From positions 61,556-125,555 of the forward strand of contig NZ_JAKIHP010000006.1 in the NCBI RefSeq assembly GCF_021608265.1: a DNA stretch of 64,000 nucleotides. Reading direction: 5' to 3'. Below the pieces are notes generated by a model. That model made no database searches and was not told the DNA's origin. It saw nothing but the letters and a program-made list of their open reading frames with translations. Below are positions 7,854 through 18,137 of the stretch, piece after piece. The DNA is from Flavobacterium wongokense. GTDB taxonomy: Bacteria > Bacteroidota > Bacteroidia > Flavobacteriales > Flavobacteriaceae. How positions within the stretch are numbered: position 1 is the first letter of the stretch; every line of letters starts with the position of its first letter. The position numbers and the translations under genes are program-made.

Positions 7854-10800
7854 TTATCTTTTCAGCGAGAAGTGTGCCTTAAATTCCTTCATTTGTGATT
7901 GTTCCAGGAATTCAATCTTAAACCAATAATCGGTCGAAGGAAGCAGGTAGCCATTCAGTGTTCCGTCCCATCCCGGACTATCACTGCTGGTGCTGAGCTG
8001 TTTTAAAAGTTTGCCATAACGGTCAAAAATATAAAGCCTTGCATTTAATTGGTCCAGGCCTCTAACATTCCATGTATCATTAATCCCATCGCCATTTGGA
8101 GTAAAATAATGCGGATAATCAATGGTTTGGACTTCATCAATGAAAAGCGAACCACAGCTTGTAATGCCTCTGGCATCCCTTATGGTAATTTGGTGTATTC
8201 CTAGAGGAACATGCTCAAAAATATTGCTGCTCTGGAATGGGCCGTCGTCCATACTGTATTCATAAATCCCGTGACCAACCACATTTACTGTAATGATTTG
8301 ATTGGCATCAAATGCATTCGTGATGGTGTAAGGCGGTGTTGAAAACTGCGGTGGACCGGATTGGGTTACAGTATAGGTGTTGGAGCGGTCCGACACGCAA
8401 CCTAATAATGGTGGGTTGGTGCTTGTAGCTACAACAAAATAGCTTCCCGGTGCAACAGTTGTAATAGGATAAGTCGAGCCGTTTCCTAAAGCTACTGTTG
8501 GATTTGTTGCTTCAAACCATTCAAAAGTATAATTCGGATTGGTAATGCCGCTATCCAAGGTAACGCCACTTAGTAAAATATTGGTGCCATATTCGACACA
8601 AATTACATCCGTTGGTGCGGTAACATGAGGTTCAGCCAGCTCCTCAACGGTATTGGCAAATGGAACTATAACGAAACAACCTGTAGCGTCGTTTTCAACC
8701 CTGATGTAAATAGTATGGGTGTAGGTTTGGTAATTTACCAAATCGGTAATTGGGCTTGTTTCGTTGTTGGCATCAGCCGCTGTGTTGTAGAAAGTTACCG
8801 TAACTCCGGTCTGTGCCCCAATTATTCCATTGATATACGAACTCAAATCCAAAGCAAAGAAACCATCATTTGTGCCATCGGTATCGCAGGTTTCAAAAAC
8901 AGCAGGTGCTGTTGCCGTTGGTTTCGGATTAACGGTAATGGTAAACTGGCCATTGAAATTCACACAACCTGTAACATTGTCTACAACCCTGATGTATATA
9001 ATCTGCGGGTTTGAGATGTTTAGATAAGCTGTCGGATTTGCTATTGAGCCTGTTCCCGACTGCGCATTTGCAGCTGAAGTATAATAAGTAACCGTCACAT
9101 TTGAAGCAGCATAGAAAGCGGCAGTTGATACTGTTAAATCAAATGTAGCCTGTCCGTCGGCATCATCATCACAATTTTGGACAACCGCAGCCGGAAGGGT
9201 AGCCGGTAATGGATTCACGGTAAGCGGTTGTTCCACCAAAACAAAACAATTATTGCCCTGATAATCCACTCTGTTATTCTCAACCCGTATCCATACGTTT
9301 TGCCCCACTAAAGCTGCATTCGGTATCAGGATTTCATTGGTACCTGCCTCGGCATCCGGCTGTGACGGATAATAATGCAGGGTAAGGGTTGGGTCACCAT
9401 TGATAATCGTTGATGCATTAACTGTTAAATCAAAAACCTCCATCATATCACCGGTATTGTTTACATCACACTGAGGTGGCAATGGTGTAATTGGATTAGG
9501 ATTTGGAACCGGAATCGGCAACACACGGATGTCCAAAGAAGTATAACTTCTACAACCATCCGGAGTAGTGACCATAACTCCGAGTGTCTGTACAGCAGGA
9601 ATGATGTTGGTATAAGCCGTTGGATTCGGAATGGCTACACTTGAGGCCGTCACGGGATAACCCGGGTAATAGGTCACAATCATATTGGCCTGGCTACCTG
9701 TAATTTCATTGTTTTTAATCGTTAAGTCAAATTGCGTAAACTGATTGTTATCAATGGCATCGTCATCACAAACACTCAAAGGTGTCGGGATTGGAAGCAC
9801 TAAAGGTGCATTGATCAATAATTCGAAAGAGCCGGTAGAGAAGCAGCCTGTGGCATTATCTTCAACACGAACCCAGATAATTTGATGGTTTGTACCTACA
9901 TAATTTGTTGCCTGTATTATTGGAAAGTTTCCGGAAATGGCATCGGGTTGGGAAATGTGATAGGTTACAGTATAATCTGTTGGAGCTCCTGGCTGTATTG
10001 ATAACACCGCTGCATTATTTTGGGTCAGGTTAAAAAACATTGAACCATTTTGGGGGAAGTTATCTTCGTCGCACTGAACTAAATCGGGCACGTTGAACGG
10101 AGTCATTGGCTGAGGTTTTACTTCCAATTCAATAGGAATAACGCTTCTGCATCCATTAATATTATCAACAGCCAATGCATATATGAATTGCGTAAACGGA
10201 GTGACATTGTCATAAGGACTCGATAGCGGATTATTGCCTAGTTGGGCATCATCAAAGGTTTCGTGATACGTAATCGTATAATTAGCACCCTGGAGTATGT
10301 CGTTGGTTAAACTGTTCAGATTGAAGGTTCCAAAACCATCCTGATTGTTGTCGCAAATTGAATATGCCTGTGCTGGTGGGATAGGAGTTGGTAAAGGTTC
10401 GACCCTGATATCAATGGTTGATAAAGTAAAACATCCAGTAATGTCATTTTCAATACGTATCCAAATGGTCTGTACAAACGGGTCTACATTGGTATACAAA
10501 AGCGGCAGCGGATTGACATCATTGGAAGCATCGGCCTGGCTGAAGTGAAAAGTAACATTCATACCGGTTTGTCCCAATAAAATGCTGTTGATTCTTGAAC
10601 CCAAATCAAATTCTTCATGTGCCAATGGCAATGTCATATCGCACAAGCTATATTGAGGATAATTAGGCTGAGTGGCCAATGGAAGTGGGTCGACAATCAA
10701 TTCTAAGGTAACGATATCTGAACATCCGGTTGCAATATCCTCAACACGAATCCAAATCGTCTGGCCTGAAGAAGGGAAATTGTTAAGGTTGATAATTGGG

Positions 10801-13800
10801 CTTGTTTCTGATTGGGCATCTGGTAAATCGGTATAAAATGAAATCGTATGCGTTGCCGGATTGATGGTTCCCAATACTTCTGATATAACACTTGTCAGAT
10901 TAAAACTGGCAATGCCATCAGTATTGTCATCACAAACATGATAGTCGTTTGGTTCTATAGCTTCGGGAGTTGGGTCAACAATAAGCTGCATTGGAATTAT
11001 AGCAAAACAACCGGTAGCGTTTGATGTTACTCGGATGTAGATGGTTTGTGTGTTAACGTCAATGTTGTCATAACTTGCAGGAGTTGGTATGGTAGTGCCT
11101 CCGATTGTTGCATCGGTTGGAGTTTCATGGAACGTAACCACATACGGATTTCCTCCTATAATTGTTGGAATCACCTGAGTCAAATCAAAAGTTCCGAACC
11201 CGTCATTGTTCGGGTCGCAATAATGAAGTGGAGATGGACTTGCAGTATTTACATTGAATAAAAGCGGTGCATTTGTAAATGCAGCTGAAGCCGAAGTACA
11301 GCCACCATTAGTCGACGTCACTGTGTATGCCGTTCCGACAACTGCACCGGATATAGTTCCACCAGTTCCGGCAGTTGGTCCTACAGGAGAAAATGTATAT
11401 GAATTCGCTGTATTGTAATTGGTAATAGATGTAAATCCATCTGTAAAACAGGCTGGAGGTGTTGTGTTCAATGTTGGCACTGCCGGAGTTGGCAGCATAA
11501 GTAAATTTGTGAACGCACTAGAAGCTGTAGAAGTACAACCACCACTTGTTGCGGTTATGTTATAAGCAGTTCCAATAACTGCTCCTGTAATGGTTCCGCC
11601 AGCTCCTGCAGTCGGCCCAACAGGAGAAAATATATAAGTTATGGTAGCATTGTAATTGGTAATAGTCGTAAATCCATCTGCTACACAGGTTGGAGCAGTT
11701 GTAGAAACAGTTGGTACAGCAGGAGTTGGCAGCATAATTACATTGGTAAATGCACTGGAAGGTGCTGAAGTACAACCACCATTTGTAGCGGTTATGGTGT
11801 AAGCTGTTCCAATAACTGCCCCATTCATGGTTCCGCCAGCACCTGCAGTTGGACCGGTAGGTGAGAAAGTGTAGGTATGGGCTGCATTATAGTTTGTAAT
11901 TGTTGTGAATCCGTCTGCGGCACAGGTTGGGGCTGTAGTGGAAACGGTAGGCACCGCCGGAGTTGTCAGCATAATTAAATTGGTAAACCCTGCCGATGCT
12001 GCTGAAGTGCAACCACCATTTGTTGCGGTTATCGTATAGGCTGTTCCAAGAGCAGCTCCTGTAATGGTTCCGCCAGCACCTGCAGTTGGACCAACAGGTG
12101 AGAAGGTATACGTATTGGCAGCGTTATAATTTGTAATCGTTGTGAATCCGTCTGCGGCGCAGGTTGGGGCAGTTGTAGAAACTGTCGGCACCGCCGGAGT
12201 TGTCAATCGGATTACATTGGTAAATCCTGCCGATGCTGCTGAAGTACAACCACCACTTGTTGCGGTTATTGTATAGGCTGTTCCCAAAGTTGCTCCGGTA
12301 ATTGTTCCGGCAGCTCCTGCATTCGGCCCGACAGGAGAGAAAGTATACGTATTGGATGCATTATAGTTTGTAATTGTTGTGAATCCGTCAGCGGCACAGG
12401 TTGGGGCAGTTGTGGAAACTGTCGGCACCGCGGGAGTTGGCAGCATAACTAAATTGGTAAACCCTGCAGAGGCTGCTGAAGTACAGCCGCCACTTGTTGC
12501 GGTTATCGTATAGGCTGTTCCCAAAGTTGCTCCGGTAATTGTTCCGCCAGCACCTGCAGTTGGCCCAACAGGTGAGAAGGTGTAAGTATTGGCAGCATTG
12601 TAATTTGTGATGGTGGTAAATCCATCTGCTGCGCAGGTTGGTGCCGTTGTGGAAACAGTTGGTACAGCAGGAGTTGTCAATCGGATTACATTGGTAAATC
12701 CTGCCGATGCTGCTGAAGTACAACCACCATTTGTAGCGGTTATGGTGTAAGCTGTTCCAATAACTGCCCCATTAATGGTTCCGCCAGCACCTGCAGTCGG
12801 CCCAACAGGTGAGAAGGTATAGGTATTGGCAGTGTTATAATTCGTAATAGTCGTAAATCCGTCAGCGGCACAGCTTGGGGCAGTTGTAGAAACTGTCGGA
12901 ACAGCAGGAGTTGTCAACATAATTAAATTGGTAAATCCTGTAGATGCTGCTGAAGTACAGCCACCACTTGTTGCGGTTATGGTATAAGCAGTTCCAATAA
13001 CTGCTCCAGTAATCGTTCCACCAGTGCCTGCGGTTGGTCCTACAGGAGAGAAAGTATAGGTATTGGCCGCATTGTAATTGGTGATGGTGGTAAATCCGTC
13101 TGCGGCGCAGGTTGGAGCCGTTGTGGAAACATTTGGTACAGCCGGGGTAATCAACATTGCTCCATTTGTAAAAGGAAGCGAGGTACCTGAAGTGCATATA
13201 CTTTGTGTAGCAATAACTGTATAAGCAGTCCCAATAACAGCTCCCGTAATGGTTCCGCCAGCCCCTGCAGTTGGTCCCAAAGGAGAAAAAGTATAAGTGA
13301 AAGCAGGATTGTAATTTGTGATGATTGTAAATCCATCAGCCGCGCAGGTTGGCAAATTGGTAGTGAGTAAAGGAGTTGGCAAATTTGCCAGTTGAATAAG
13401 ATTTGTAAATGCGGCTGAAGATGCAGAAGTGCAACCACCATTTGTAGCAGTTATGGTATAAGCAGTTCCCAGAGTTGCTCCTGTAATGGTCCCTCCTGCG
13501 CCGACGGTCGGTCCTGCAGGCGAGAATGTATAGGTGTTGGCTGCGTTGTAATTGATGATGGTTGAAAATCCATCTGCTATGCAGGTTGGAGGCGTCGTGT
13601 TAATTGTTGGAACAGCCGGAGTTACGAGCATAATTAAATTGGTAAACCCTGCCGATGCTGCTGAAGTGCAAACACCACTTGTTGCGGTTATCGTATAGGC
13701 TGTTCCAATAACTGCTCCTGTAATGGTTCCGCCAGCTCCTGCAGTCGGCCCAAGAGGTGAGAAGGTATAGGTATTGGCTGCATTGTAATTGGTAATCGTA

Positions 13801-16800
13801 GTAAATCCATCTGCGGCGCAGGTTGGTGCTGTAGTGTTAGTTGTTGGTACAGCAGGAGTTGCCAGCATAATTATATTGGTAAAAGCACTGGAAACGGCTG
13901 AAGTACACCCACCACTTGTTGCGGTTATCGTATAGGCTGTTCCAATAACTGCTCCTGTAATGGCTCCACCTGGACCTGCGGTTGGTCCAACAGGTGAGAA
14001 AGTATAGGTATTGGCAGCATTATAATTGGTGATGGTTGTAAATCCGTCTGCGGTACAAGTTGGTGCGGTTGTAGAAACAGTTGGTACAGCCGGAGTTGTC
14101 AGCATAATCAAATTGGTAAAAGCGGGTGATGCTGCTGAAGTGCAACCACCACTTGTTGCAGTTATGGTGTAAGCAGTTCCGATAACTGCTCCGGTAATCG
14201 TTCCACCTGCACTGGCAGTTGGCCCCACAGGAGAAAATGTATAAGTTATGGCCGCATTGTAATTTGTAATCGTAGTAAATCCATCTGCTGCACAACTTGG
14301 GGCAGTTGTGCTGGTTATAGGTACTGGTTGAGTCGTAAGCGTAATCAAATTAGTAAATGCTACTGAAGGGGCTGAAGTACAGCTCCCACTTGTTGCGGTT
14401 ACCGTATAGGCTGTTCCCAGAGTTGCCCCTGTAATGGTTCCACCAGCTCCTGCAGTTGGACCGGCAGGAGAGAAAGTGTAGGTATGGGCTGCATTGTAAT
14501 TGGTGATGGTTGTGAATCCGTCAGCGGCACAGGTTGGGGCTGTAGTGGAAACGGTAGGCACCGCTGGAGTTACGAGCATAATTAAATTGGTAAAACCTGC
14601 TGATGCTGCTGAAGTGCAACCACCACTTGTTGCGGTTATAGTATAGGCTGTTCCCAAAGTTGCTCCGGTAATGGTTCCACCCGCTCCTGCAGTTGGCCCA
14701 ACAGGTGAGAAGGTATAGGTATGGGCAGCATTATAATTTGTAATTGTTGTGAATCCGTCAGCGGCACAGCTTGGGGCAGTTGTGGAAACAGTTGGTACAG
14801 CCGGAGTTGTCAATCGGATTACATTGGTAAACCCAGCTGATGCTGCTGAAGTACAGGCACCACTTGTTGCGGTTATTGTATAGGCTGTTCCCAAAGTTGC
14901 TCCGGTAATGGTTCCGCCAGCTCCTGCAGTCGGCCCAAGAGGTGAGAAGGTATACGTATTGGCAGCATTATAATTTGTAATTGTTGTGAATCCGTCAGCG
15001 GCACAGGTTGGGGCAGTTGTAGAAACAGTTGGTACAGCCGGAGTTGTCAATCGGACTACATTGGTAAACCCTGCTGATGCTGCTGAAGTACAACCGCCAC
15101 TTGTCGCGGTTACCGTATAAGCTGTTCCCAAAGTTGCTCCGGTAATGGTTCCGCCAACTCCTGCAGTTGGCCCAAGAGGTGAGAAGGTATACGTATTGGC
15201 AGCATTATAATTTGTAATTGTTGTGAATCCGTCAGCGGCACAGGTTGGGGCAGTTGTAGAAACTGTCGGCACCGCGGGAGTTGTCAAACGGATTACATTG
15301 GTAAACCCAGCTGATGCTACTGAAGTACAGCCGCCACTTGTTGCGGTTACCGTATAGGCAGTTCCGAGAGTTGCCCCTGTAATAGTTCCGCCAGCTCCTG
15401 CAGTCGGCCCAACAGGTGAGAAGGTATACGTATTGGCAGCGTTATAATTCGTAATAGTCGTAAATCCGTCTGCGGCGCAGGTTGGAGCCGTTGTAGAAAC
15501 AGTTGGTACAGCAGGAGTTGTCAGCATAATTAAATTGGTAAACCCTGCCGATGCTGCTGAAGTACAGCCACTACTTGTTGCGGTTATTGTATAGGCTGTT
15601 CCCAAAGTTGCTCCGGTAATGGTTCCACCCGCACCTGCAGTCGGCCCAACAGGTGAGAAGGTATACGTATTGGCAGCATTATAATTTGTAATTGTTGTGA
15701 ATCCGTCAGCGGCACAGCTTGGGGCAGTTGTAGAAACTGTCGGTACAGCAGGAGTTGTCAATCGGATTATATTGGTAAACCCTGTCGATGCTGCTGAAGT
15801 GCAACCACTACTTGTTGCGGTTACCGTATAAGCTGTTCCTAGAGTTGCCCCTGTAATGGTTCCGCCAGCTCCTGCAGTTGGCCCCACAGGAGAGAAAGTA
15901 TAGGTATTGGCAGCATTATAATTGGTGATAGTGGTAAATCCATCTGCGGCGCAGGTTGGAGCCGTTGTGGAAATAGTTGGTATAGCCGGAGCTACACAGG
16001 CTGTAGTAGCACAAGTTCTGGTATTAGCCGCAAAACACGTTCCGGCTCCGCCAACTGGTGTTACCGTAATAGTGACATTGGTTCCTGCAGGTAAACCCGT
16101 AACAGAATAGGTCAAAACATTTCCAACATTTCCAATGTTGACAATCGGTAATGCACCAACCTGATAAGATACGGTATAAGAAGTTGCGCCGGTAACTGCC
16201 AGCCAATTATATTGTATGGATGATGAAGTTGTAATTCCGCAATTAATCGTTGGAACAAGAGGAGTAGTTACATTTACTGTTACTGTATCGGTAGCACTAC
16301 ATCCGACCCCGCTATTTGCAGTTAATGTATAGGTTGTGGCTACAGTAGGGCAAGCCGATGGAGATAATGTTGTAGAATTGGTCATTGTCGCTGAAGGTGA
16401 CCAGGTAAAAGGGGGAAGATTGTTGTTGAATGTTATCGTCCAGTCCCTAATATCTCCAGTATCCAATGCTGCATCGTCCTGCACAAAAAGCCTCCAGTTT
16501 CCATTGACATTACATCCGTTTAAGACACTAAAAGGCTGTTCGGGTAAAAAAGTTCCTGTAAATGGATCGGTGCCCGAAGTTATTGGGGTAACTGCTGTTG
16601 GCGAGAAACAAGTATTGGCATAATCCTGGCCAATTCCTCCGTTATCTGTAGATAATTCCAAAAAAGTTCCATCAGGGCATTGCAAATAAATATCCAAATC
16701 ACCATCAAAGGTATGCCTGATATTTAGACATACTGATGCAATTGATGTGGCGTTGATAGTAGTCGGTGAAATTCCGCTTACCGTTATGGGAGACAATACT

Positions 16801-18134
16801 CCTGTAGTACTGCCGTCAGGGATTGGGTAACTGGAGATATTGGAAAAAGCAACAGGCCCGATTGAACCCGTAGCATTTGTTGAACCATTTAAGGTAATGC
16901 AGCTTCCCGAACAAACCGTACCGCCAATACCGGCATCCACCGTTGGAATAGGGGTAACCTGAACTATTTGATTAACAATGTTTTGGCAGCCTCCCGGAAC
17001 AGCGGTCACCAATAGCGATACGCTATGGCCTCCTGGTGTTGCAAAAGTATGGCTGGGATTCTCTAATTGGGAAGTAAAACCATCGCCAAAATTCCAATTA
17101 TAAGTGAAGTTTCCGTTGGTTGTATTGGTAAACTGTGTTGGAGTTCCTTCACAAACTGTTGTAGCAGTAAAAGATGGATTAGGGCTGGCGAAAGTGGCTG
17201 TGGTTCCGGTAAAATTCATTGTGAATCCTGCCGTTGAGGCTGCAGTATACCTGTCAACTAAAATGGTATAGGTCTGTCCGGCGGTTACATTTAATGTTGC
17301 TTCACACTGAATACCTGCACAACCCAAACCTGTAGTTCCGGCTGCGCCTGTCGCTGGATCCCAGTTGCAAATTAATTCTGTTCCGGGACATGAGTTTGTT
17401 GTATTGTATACCGCAAAATCATAATCTATTACCGAAGTTGGTGTAATTGCAAATGCTAAAAGACCTCCTGTTGCGGCTGTAAAAGAATACCAATTTGAGG
17501 ATCTTTCTCCAGGAGCACCAAAACAACTTGGAGCTTCTGTTGTAGAACCCACGCCACCAGGTCCATCAGGAACACTAATACTAGCCAGTCCACATAAGGT
17601 CTGTGCGCCGGTACAATCCTGAGTAGGTAGTGGTGGACCAACAGGCAGGGTTTGTTGTGCACAGATTCCGAAGGTTCCTGTCGTGGCGCCATTTCCATCA
17701 ACGAGCAGGTAATAGGTATTTCCTATTGTCAATCCGTGTAAAATGACATCGGTATGCAATAACCCGCCACCAGTATTTATATTTTCCTGGCATCCAATCT
17801 GTGTTAAGCTTCCACAAGTGCCGCTGTAAACAGCTAACTGGGTATTTGCCAGCGTTCCACCAAAATTGGTAGAGATTTCAATATCTGCCGTTGTTGCAAC
17901 GAATGAAAACCAAACCGTATGGCTCAAACTGGCAGGATTCCAGCAAGCCGGTATAGCAGGATCGCCTACAGAAGTAGCCGCAACATTTGTATATAATATA
18001 GAATTACAACTTCCATTTCCAACAGTAATTGGGGTTGCAGAACCGCATGCGTCATTAGCTGGCTGAGCATAGGCTAAGGTCGTAAAACCAACACATACTA
18101 AAAGTATGCGTATATATTTTATCCATCTTTTCAT
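7854..18134 (-). CDS. Giant T9SS type B repeat surface protein
   Basis: A 3426-residue exported protein. A signal peptide ends near residue 23 (LAYAQ). Two beta-sandwich modules resembling pre-peptidase C-terminal domains follow (about 25-310). Next come a PKD domain (about 315-390, NWNFGDGFTS), a proprotein-convertase P domain (about 435-575) and a fibronectin III-like domain near 630-710. Twenty tandem repeats of 79 residues (about 717-2297) carry the core CAADGFTTITNYNAANTYTF. Nine repeats of roughly 95-100 residues start with CD(D/N)nnDG and end with GCF...(I/V)xPxP (about 2298-3170). The C-terminus, FTPNGDGINDTWNV to FKAHFSLKR, is a type B (gliding-motility-associated) T9SS sorting domain that anchors it outside. 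Adhesion or matrix function is likely. It starts three bases after the small upstream gene. Confidence 0.93.
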   Translation of the reverse strand: MKRWIKYIRILLVCVGFTTLAYAQPANDACGSATPITVGNGSCNSILYTNVAATSVGDPAIPACWNPASLSHTVWFSFVATTADIEISTNFGGTLANTQLAVYSGTCGSLTQIGCQENINTGGGLLHTDVILHGLTIGNTYYLLVDGNGATTGTFGICAQQTLPVGPPLPTQDCTGAQTLCGLASISVPDGPGGVGSTTEAPSCFGAPGERSSNWYSFTAATGGLLAFAITPTSVIDYDFAVYNTTNSCPGTELICNWDPATGAAGTTGLGCAGIQCEATLNVTAGQTYTILVDRYTAASTAGFTMNFTGTTATFASPNPSFTATTVCEGTPTQFTNTTNGNFTYNWNFGDGFTSQLENPSHTFATPGGHSVSLLVTAVPGGCQNIVNQIVQVTPIPTVDAGIGGTVCSGSCITLNGSTNATGSIGPVAFSNISSYPIPDGSTTGVLSPITVSGISPTTINATSIASVCLNIRHTFDGDLDIYLQCPDGTFLELSTDNGGIGQDYANTCFSPTAVTPITSGTDPFTGTFLPEQPFSVLNGCNVNGNWRLFVQDDAALDTGDIRDWTITFNNNLPPFTWSPSATMTNSTTLSPSACPTVATTYTLTANSGVGCSATDTVTVNVTTPLVPTINCGITTSSSIQYNWLAVTGATSYTVSYQVGALPIVNIGNVGNVLTYSVTGLPAGTNVTITVTPVGGAGTCFAANTRTCATTACVAPAIPTISTTAPTCAADGFTTITNYNAANTYTFSPVGPTAGAGGTITGATLGTAYTVTATSSGCTSAASTGFTNIIRLTTPAVPTVSTTAPSCAADGFTTITNYNAANTYTFSPVGPTAGAGGTITGATLGTAYTITATSSGCTSAASAGFTNLIMLTTPAVPTVSTTAPTCAADGFTTITNYNAANTYTFSPVGPTAGAGGTITGATLGTAYTVTATSGGCTSVASAGFTNVIRLTTPAVPTVSTTAPTCAADGFTTITNYNAANTYTFSPLGPTAGVGGTITGATLGTAYTVTATSGGCTSAASAGFTNVVRLTTPAVPTVSTTAPTCAADGFTTITNYNAANTYTFSPLGPTAGAGGTITGATLGTAYTITATSGACTSAASAGFTNVIRLTTPAVPTVSTTAPSCAADGFTTITNYNAAHTYTFSPVGPTAGAGGTITGATLGTAYTITATSGGCTSAASAGFTNLIMLVTPAVPTVSTTAPTCAADGFTTITNYNAAHTYTFSPAGPTAGAGGTITGATLGTAYTVTATSGSCTSAPSVAFTNLITLTTQPVPITSTTAPSCAADGFTTITNYNAAITYTFSPVGPTASAGGTITGAVIGTAYTITATSGGCTSAASPAFTNLIMLTTPAVPTVSTTAPTCTADGFTTITNYNAANTYTFSPVGPTAGPGGAITGAVIGTAYTITATSGGCTSAVSSAFTNIIMLATPAVPTTNTTAPTCAADGFTTITNYNAANTYTFSPLGPTAGAGGTITGAVIGTAYTITATSGVCTSAASAGFTNLIMLVTPAVPTINTTPPTCIADGFSTIINYNAANTYTFSPAGPTVGAGGTITGATLGTAYTITATNGGCTSASSAAFTNLIQLANLPTPLLTTNLPTCAADGFTIITNYNPAFTYTFSPLGPTAGAGGTITGAVIGTAYTVIATQSICTSGTSLPFTNGAMLITPAVPNVSTTAPTCAADGFTTITNYNAANTYTFSPVGPTAGTGGTITGAVIGTAYTITATSGGCTSAASTGFTNLIMLTTPAVPTVSTTAPSCAADGFTTITNYNTANTYTFSPVGPTAGAGGTINGAVIGTAYTITATNGGCTSAASAGFTNVIRLTTPAVPTVSTTAPTCAADGFTTITNYNAANTYTFSPVGPTAGAGGTITGATLGTAYTITATSGGCTSAASAGFTNLVMLPTPAVPTVSTTAPTCAADGFTTITNYNASNTYTFSPVGPNAGAAGTITGATLGTAYTITATSGGCTSAASAGFTNVIRLTTPAVPTVSTTAPTCAADGFTTITNYNAANTYTFSPVGPTAGAGGTITGAALGTAYTITATNGGCTSAASAGFTNLIMLTTPAVPTVSTTAPTCAADGFTTITNYNAAHTYTFSPTGPTAGAGGTMNGAVIGTAYTITATNGGCTSAPSSAFTNVIMLPTPAVPTVSTTAPTCVADGFTTITNYNATITYIFSPVGPTAGAGGTITGAVIGTAYNITATSGGCTSTASSAFTNLLMLPTPAVPTLNTTPPACFTDGFTSITNYNTANSYTFSPVGPTAGTGGTISGAVVGTAYTVTSTNGGCTSASAAFTNAPLLFNVNTASPSPLHYCDPNNDGFGTFDLTQVIPTIIGGNPYVVTFHETPTDATIGGTTIPTPASYDNIDVNTQTIYIRVTSNATGCFAIIPMQLIVDPTPEAIEPNDYHVCDDNTDGIASFNLTSVISEVLGTINPATHTISFYTDLPDAQSETSPIINLNNFPSSGQTIWIRVEDIATGCSDIVTLELIVDPLPLATQPNYPQYSLCDMTLPLAHEEFDLGSRINSILLGQTGMNVTFHFSQADASNDVNPLPLLYTNVDPFVQTIWIRIENDITGCFTLSTIDIRVEPLPTPIPPAQAYSICDNNQDGFGTFNLNSLTNDILQGANYTITYHETFDDAQLGNNPLSSPYDNVTPFTQFIYALAVDNINGCRSVIPIELEVKPQPMTPFNVPDLVQCDEDNFPQNGSMFFNLTQNNAAVLSIQPGAPTDYTVTYHISQPDAISGNFPIIQATNYVGTNHQIIWVRVEDNATGCFSTGSFELLINAPLVLPIPTPLSVCDDDAIDNNQFTQFDLTIKNNEITGSQANMIVTYYPGYPVTASSVAIPNPTAYTNIIPAVQTLGVMVTTPDGCRSYTSLDIRVLPIPVPNPNPITPLPPQCDVNNTGDMMEVFDLTVNASTIINGDPTLTLHYYPSQPDAEAGTNEILIPNAALVGQNVWIRVENNRVDYQGNNCFVLVEQPLTVNPLPATLPAAVVQNCDDDADGQATFDLTVSTAAFYAASNVTVTYYTSAANAQSGTGSIANPTAYLNISNPQIIYIRVVDNVTGCVNFNGQFTITVNPKPTATAPAVFETCDTDGTNDGFFALDLSSYINGIIGAQTGVTVTFYNTAADANNETSPITDLVNYQTYTHTIYIRVENDATGCFVIVPFANTVEELAEPHVTAPTDVICVEYGTNILLSGVTLDSGITNPNYTFEWFEATNPTVALGNGSTYPITTVAPGSYFVVATSTNPPLLGCVSDRSNTYTVTQSGPPQFSTPPYTITNAFDANQIITVNVVGHGIYEYSMDDGPFQSSNIFEHVPLGIHQITIRDARGITSCGSLFIDEVQTIDYPHYFTPNGDGINDTWNVRGLDQLNARLYIFDRYGKLLKQLSTSSDSPGWDGTLNGYLLPSTDYWFKIEFLEQSQMKEFKAHFSLKR
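8640..11245 (-). repeat. Nine divergent ~290-bp repeats (CDxxxDG modules)
   Basis: Within the giant surface gene, nine units each begin with a CD-rich segment (for example VCDDNTDGIASFNL, ICDNNQDGFGTFNL, NCDDDADGQATFDL) and end with IWIRVEDxATGC. They are much more diverged from each other than the neighbouring 237-bp array, suggesting an older expansion. The acidic DxxxDG loops could bind calcium. Confidence 0.8.
11250..15983 (-). repeat. Twenty tandem 237-bp repeats
   Basis: Each unit encodes 79 residues around TCAADGFTTITNYNAANT, then TFSPVGPTAGAGGTITGA, then YTxTATSGGCTSAAS. Most units are nearly identical at the DNA level. The 19th and 20th units at the C-terminal end and the 11th and 12th are the most diverged. 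The high identity points to recent expansion or gene conversion, and the copy number probably varies between strains. Confidence 0.93.
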
Positions 18135-18137
18135 CTG

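Noticed and set aside
12388..13197. 111-residue frames inside the repeat array
   Set aside because: They are out-of-frame shadows of the 237-bp repeats and copy the repeat period.
11250..15983. Repeat array considered as a CRISPR or satellite
   Set aside because: The period is 237 bp, with no spacers, and it is in frame throughout a 3426-codon gene.
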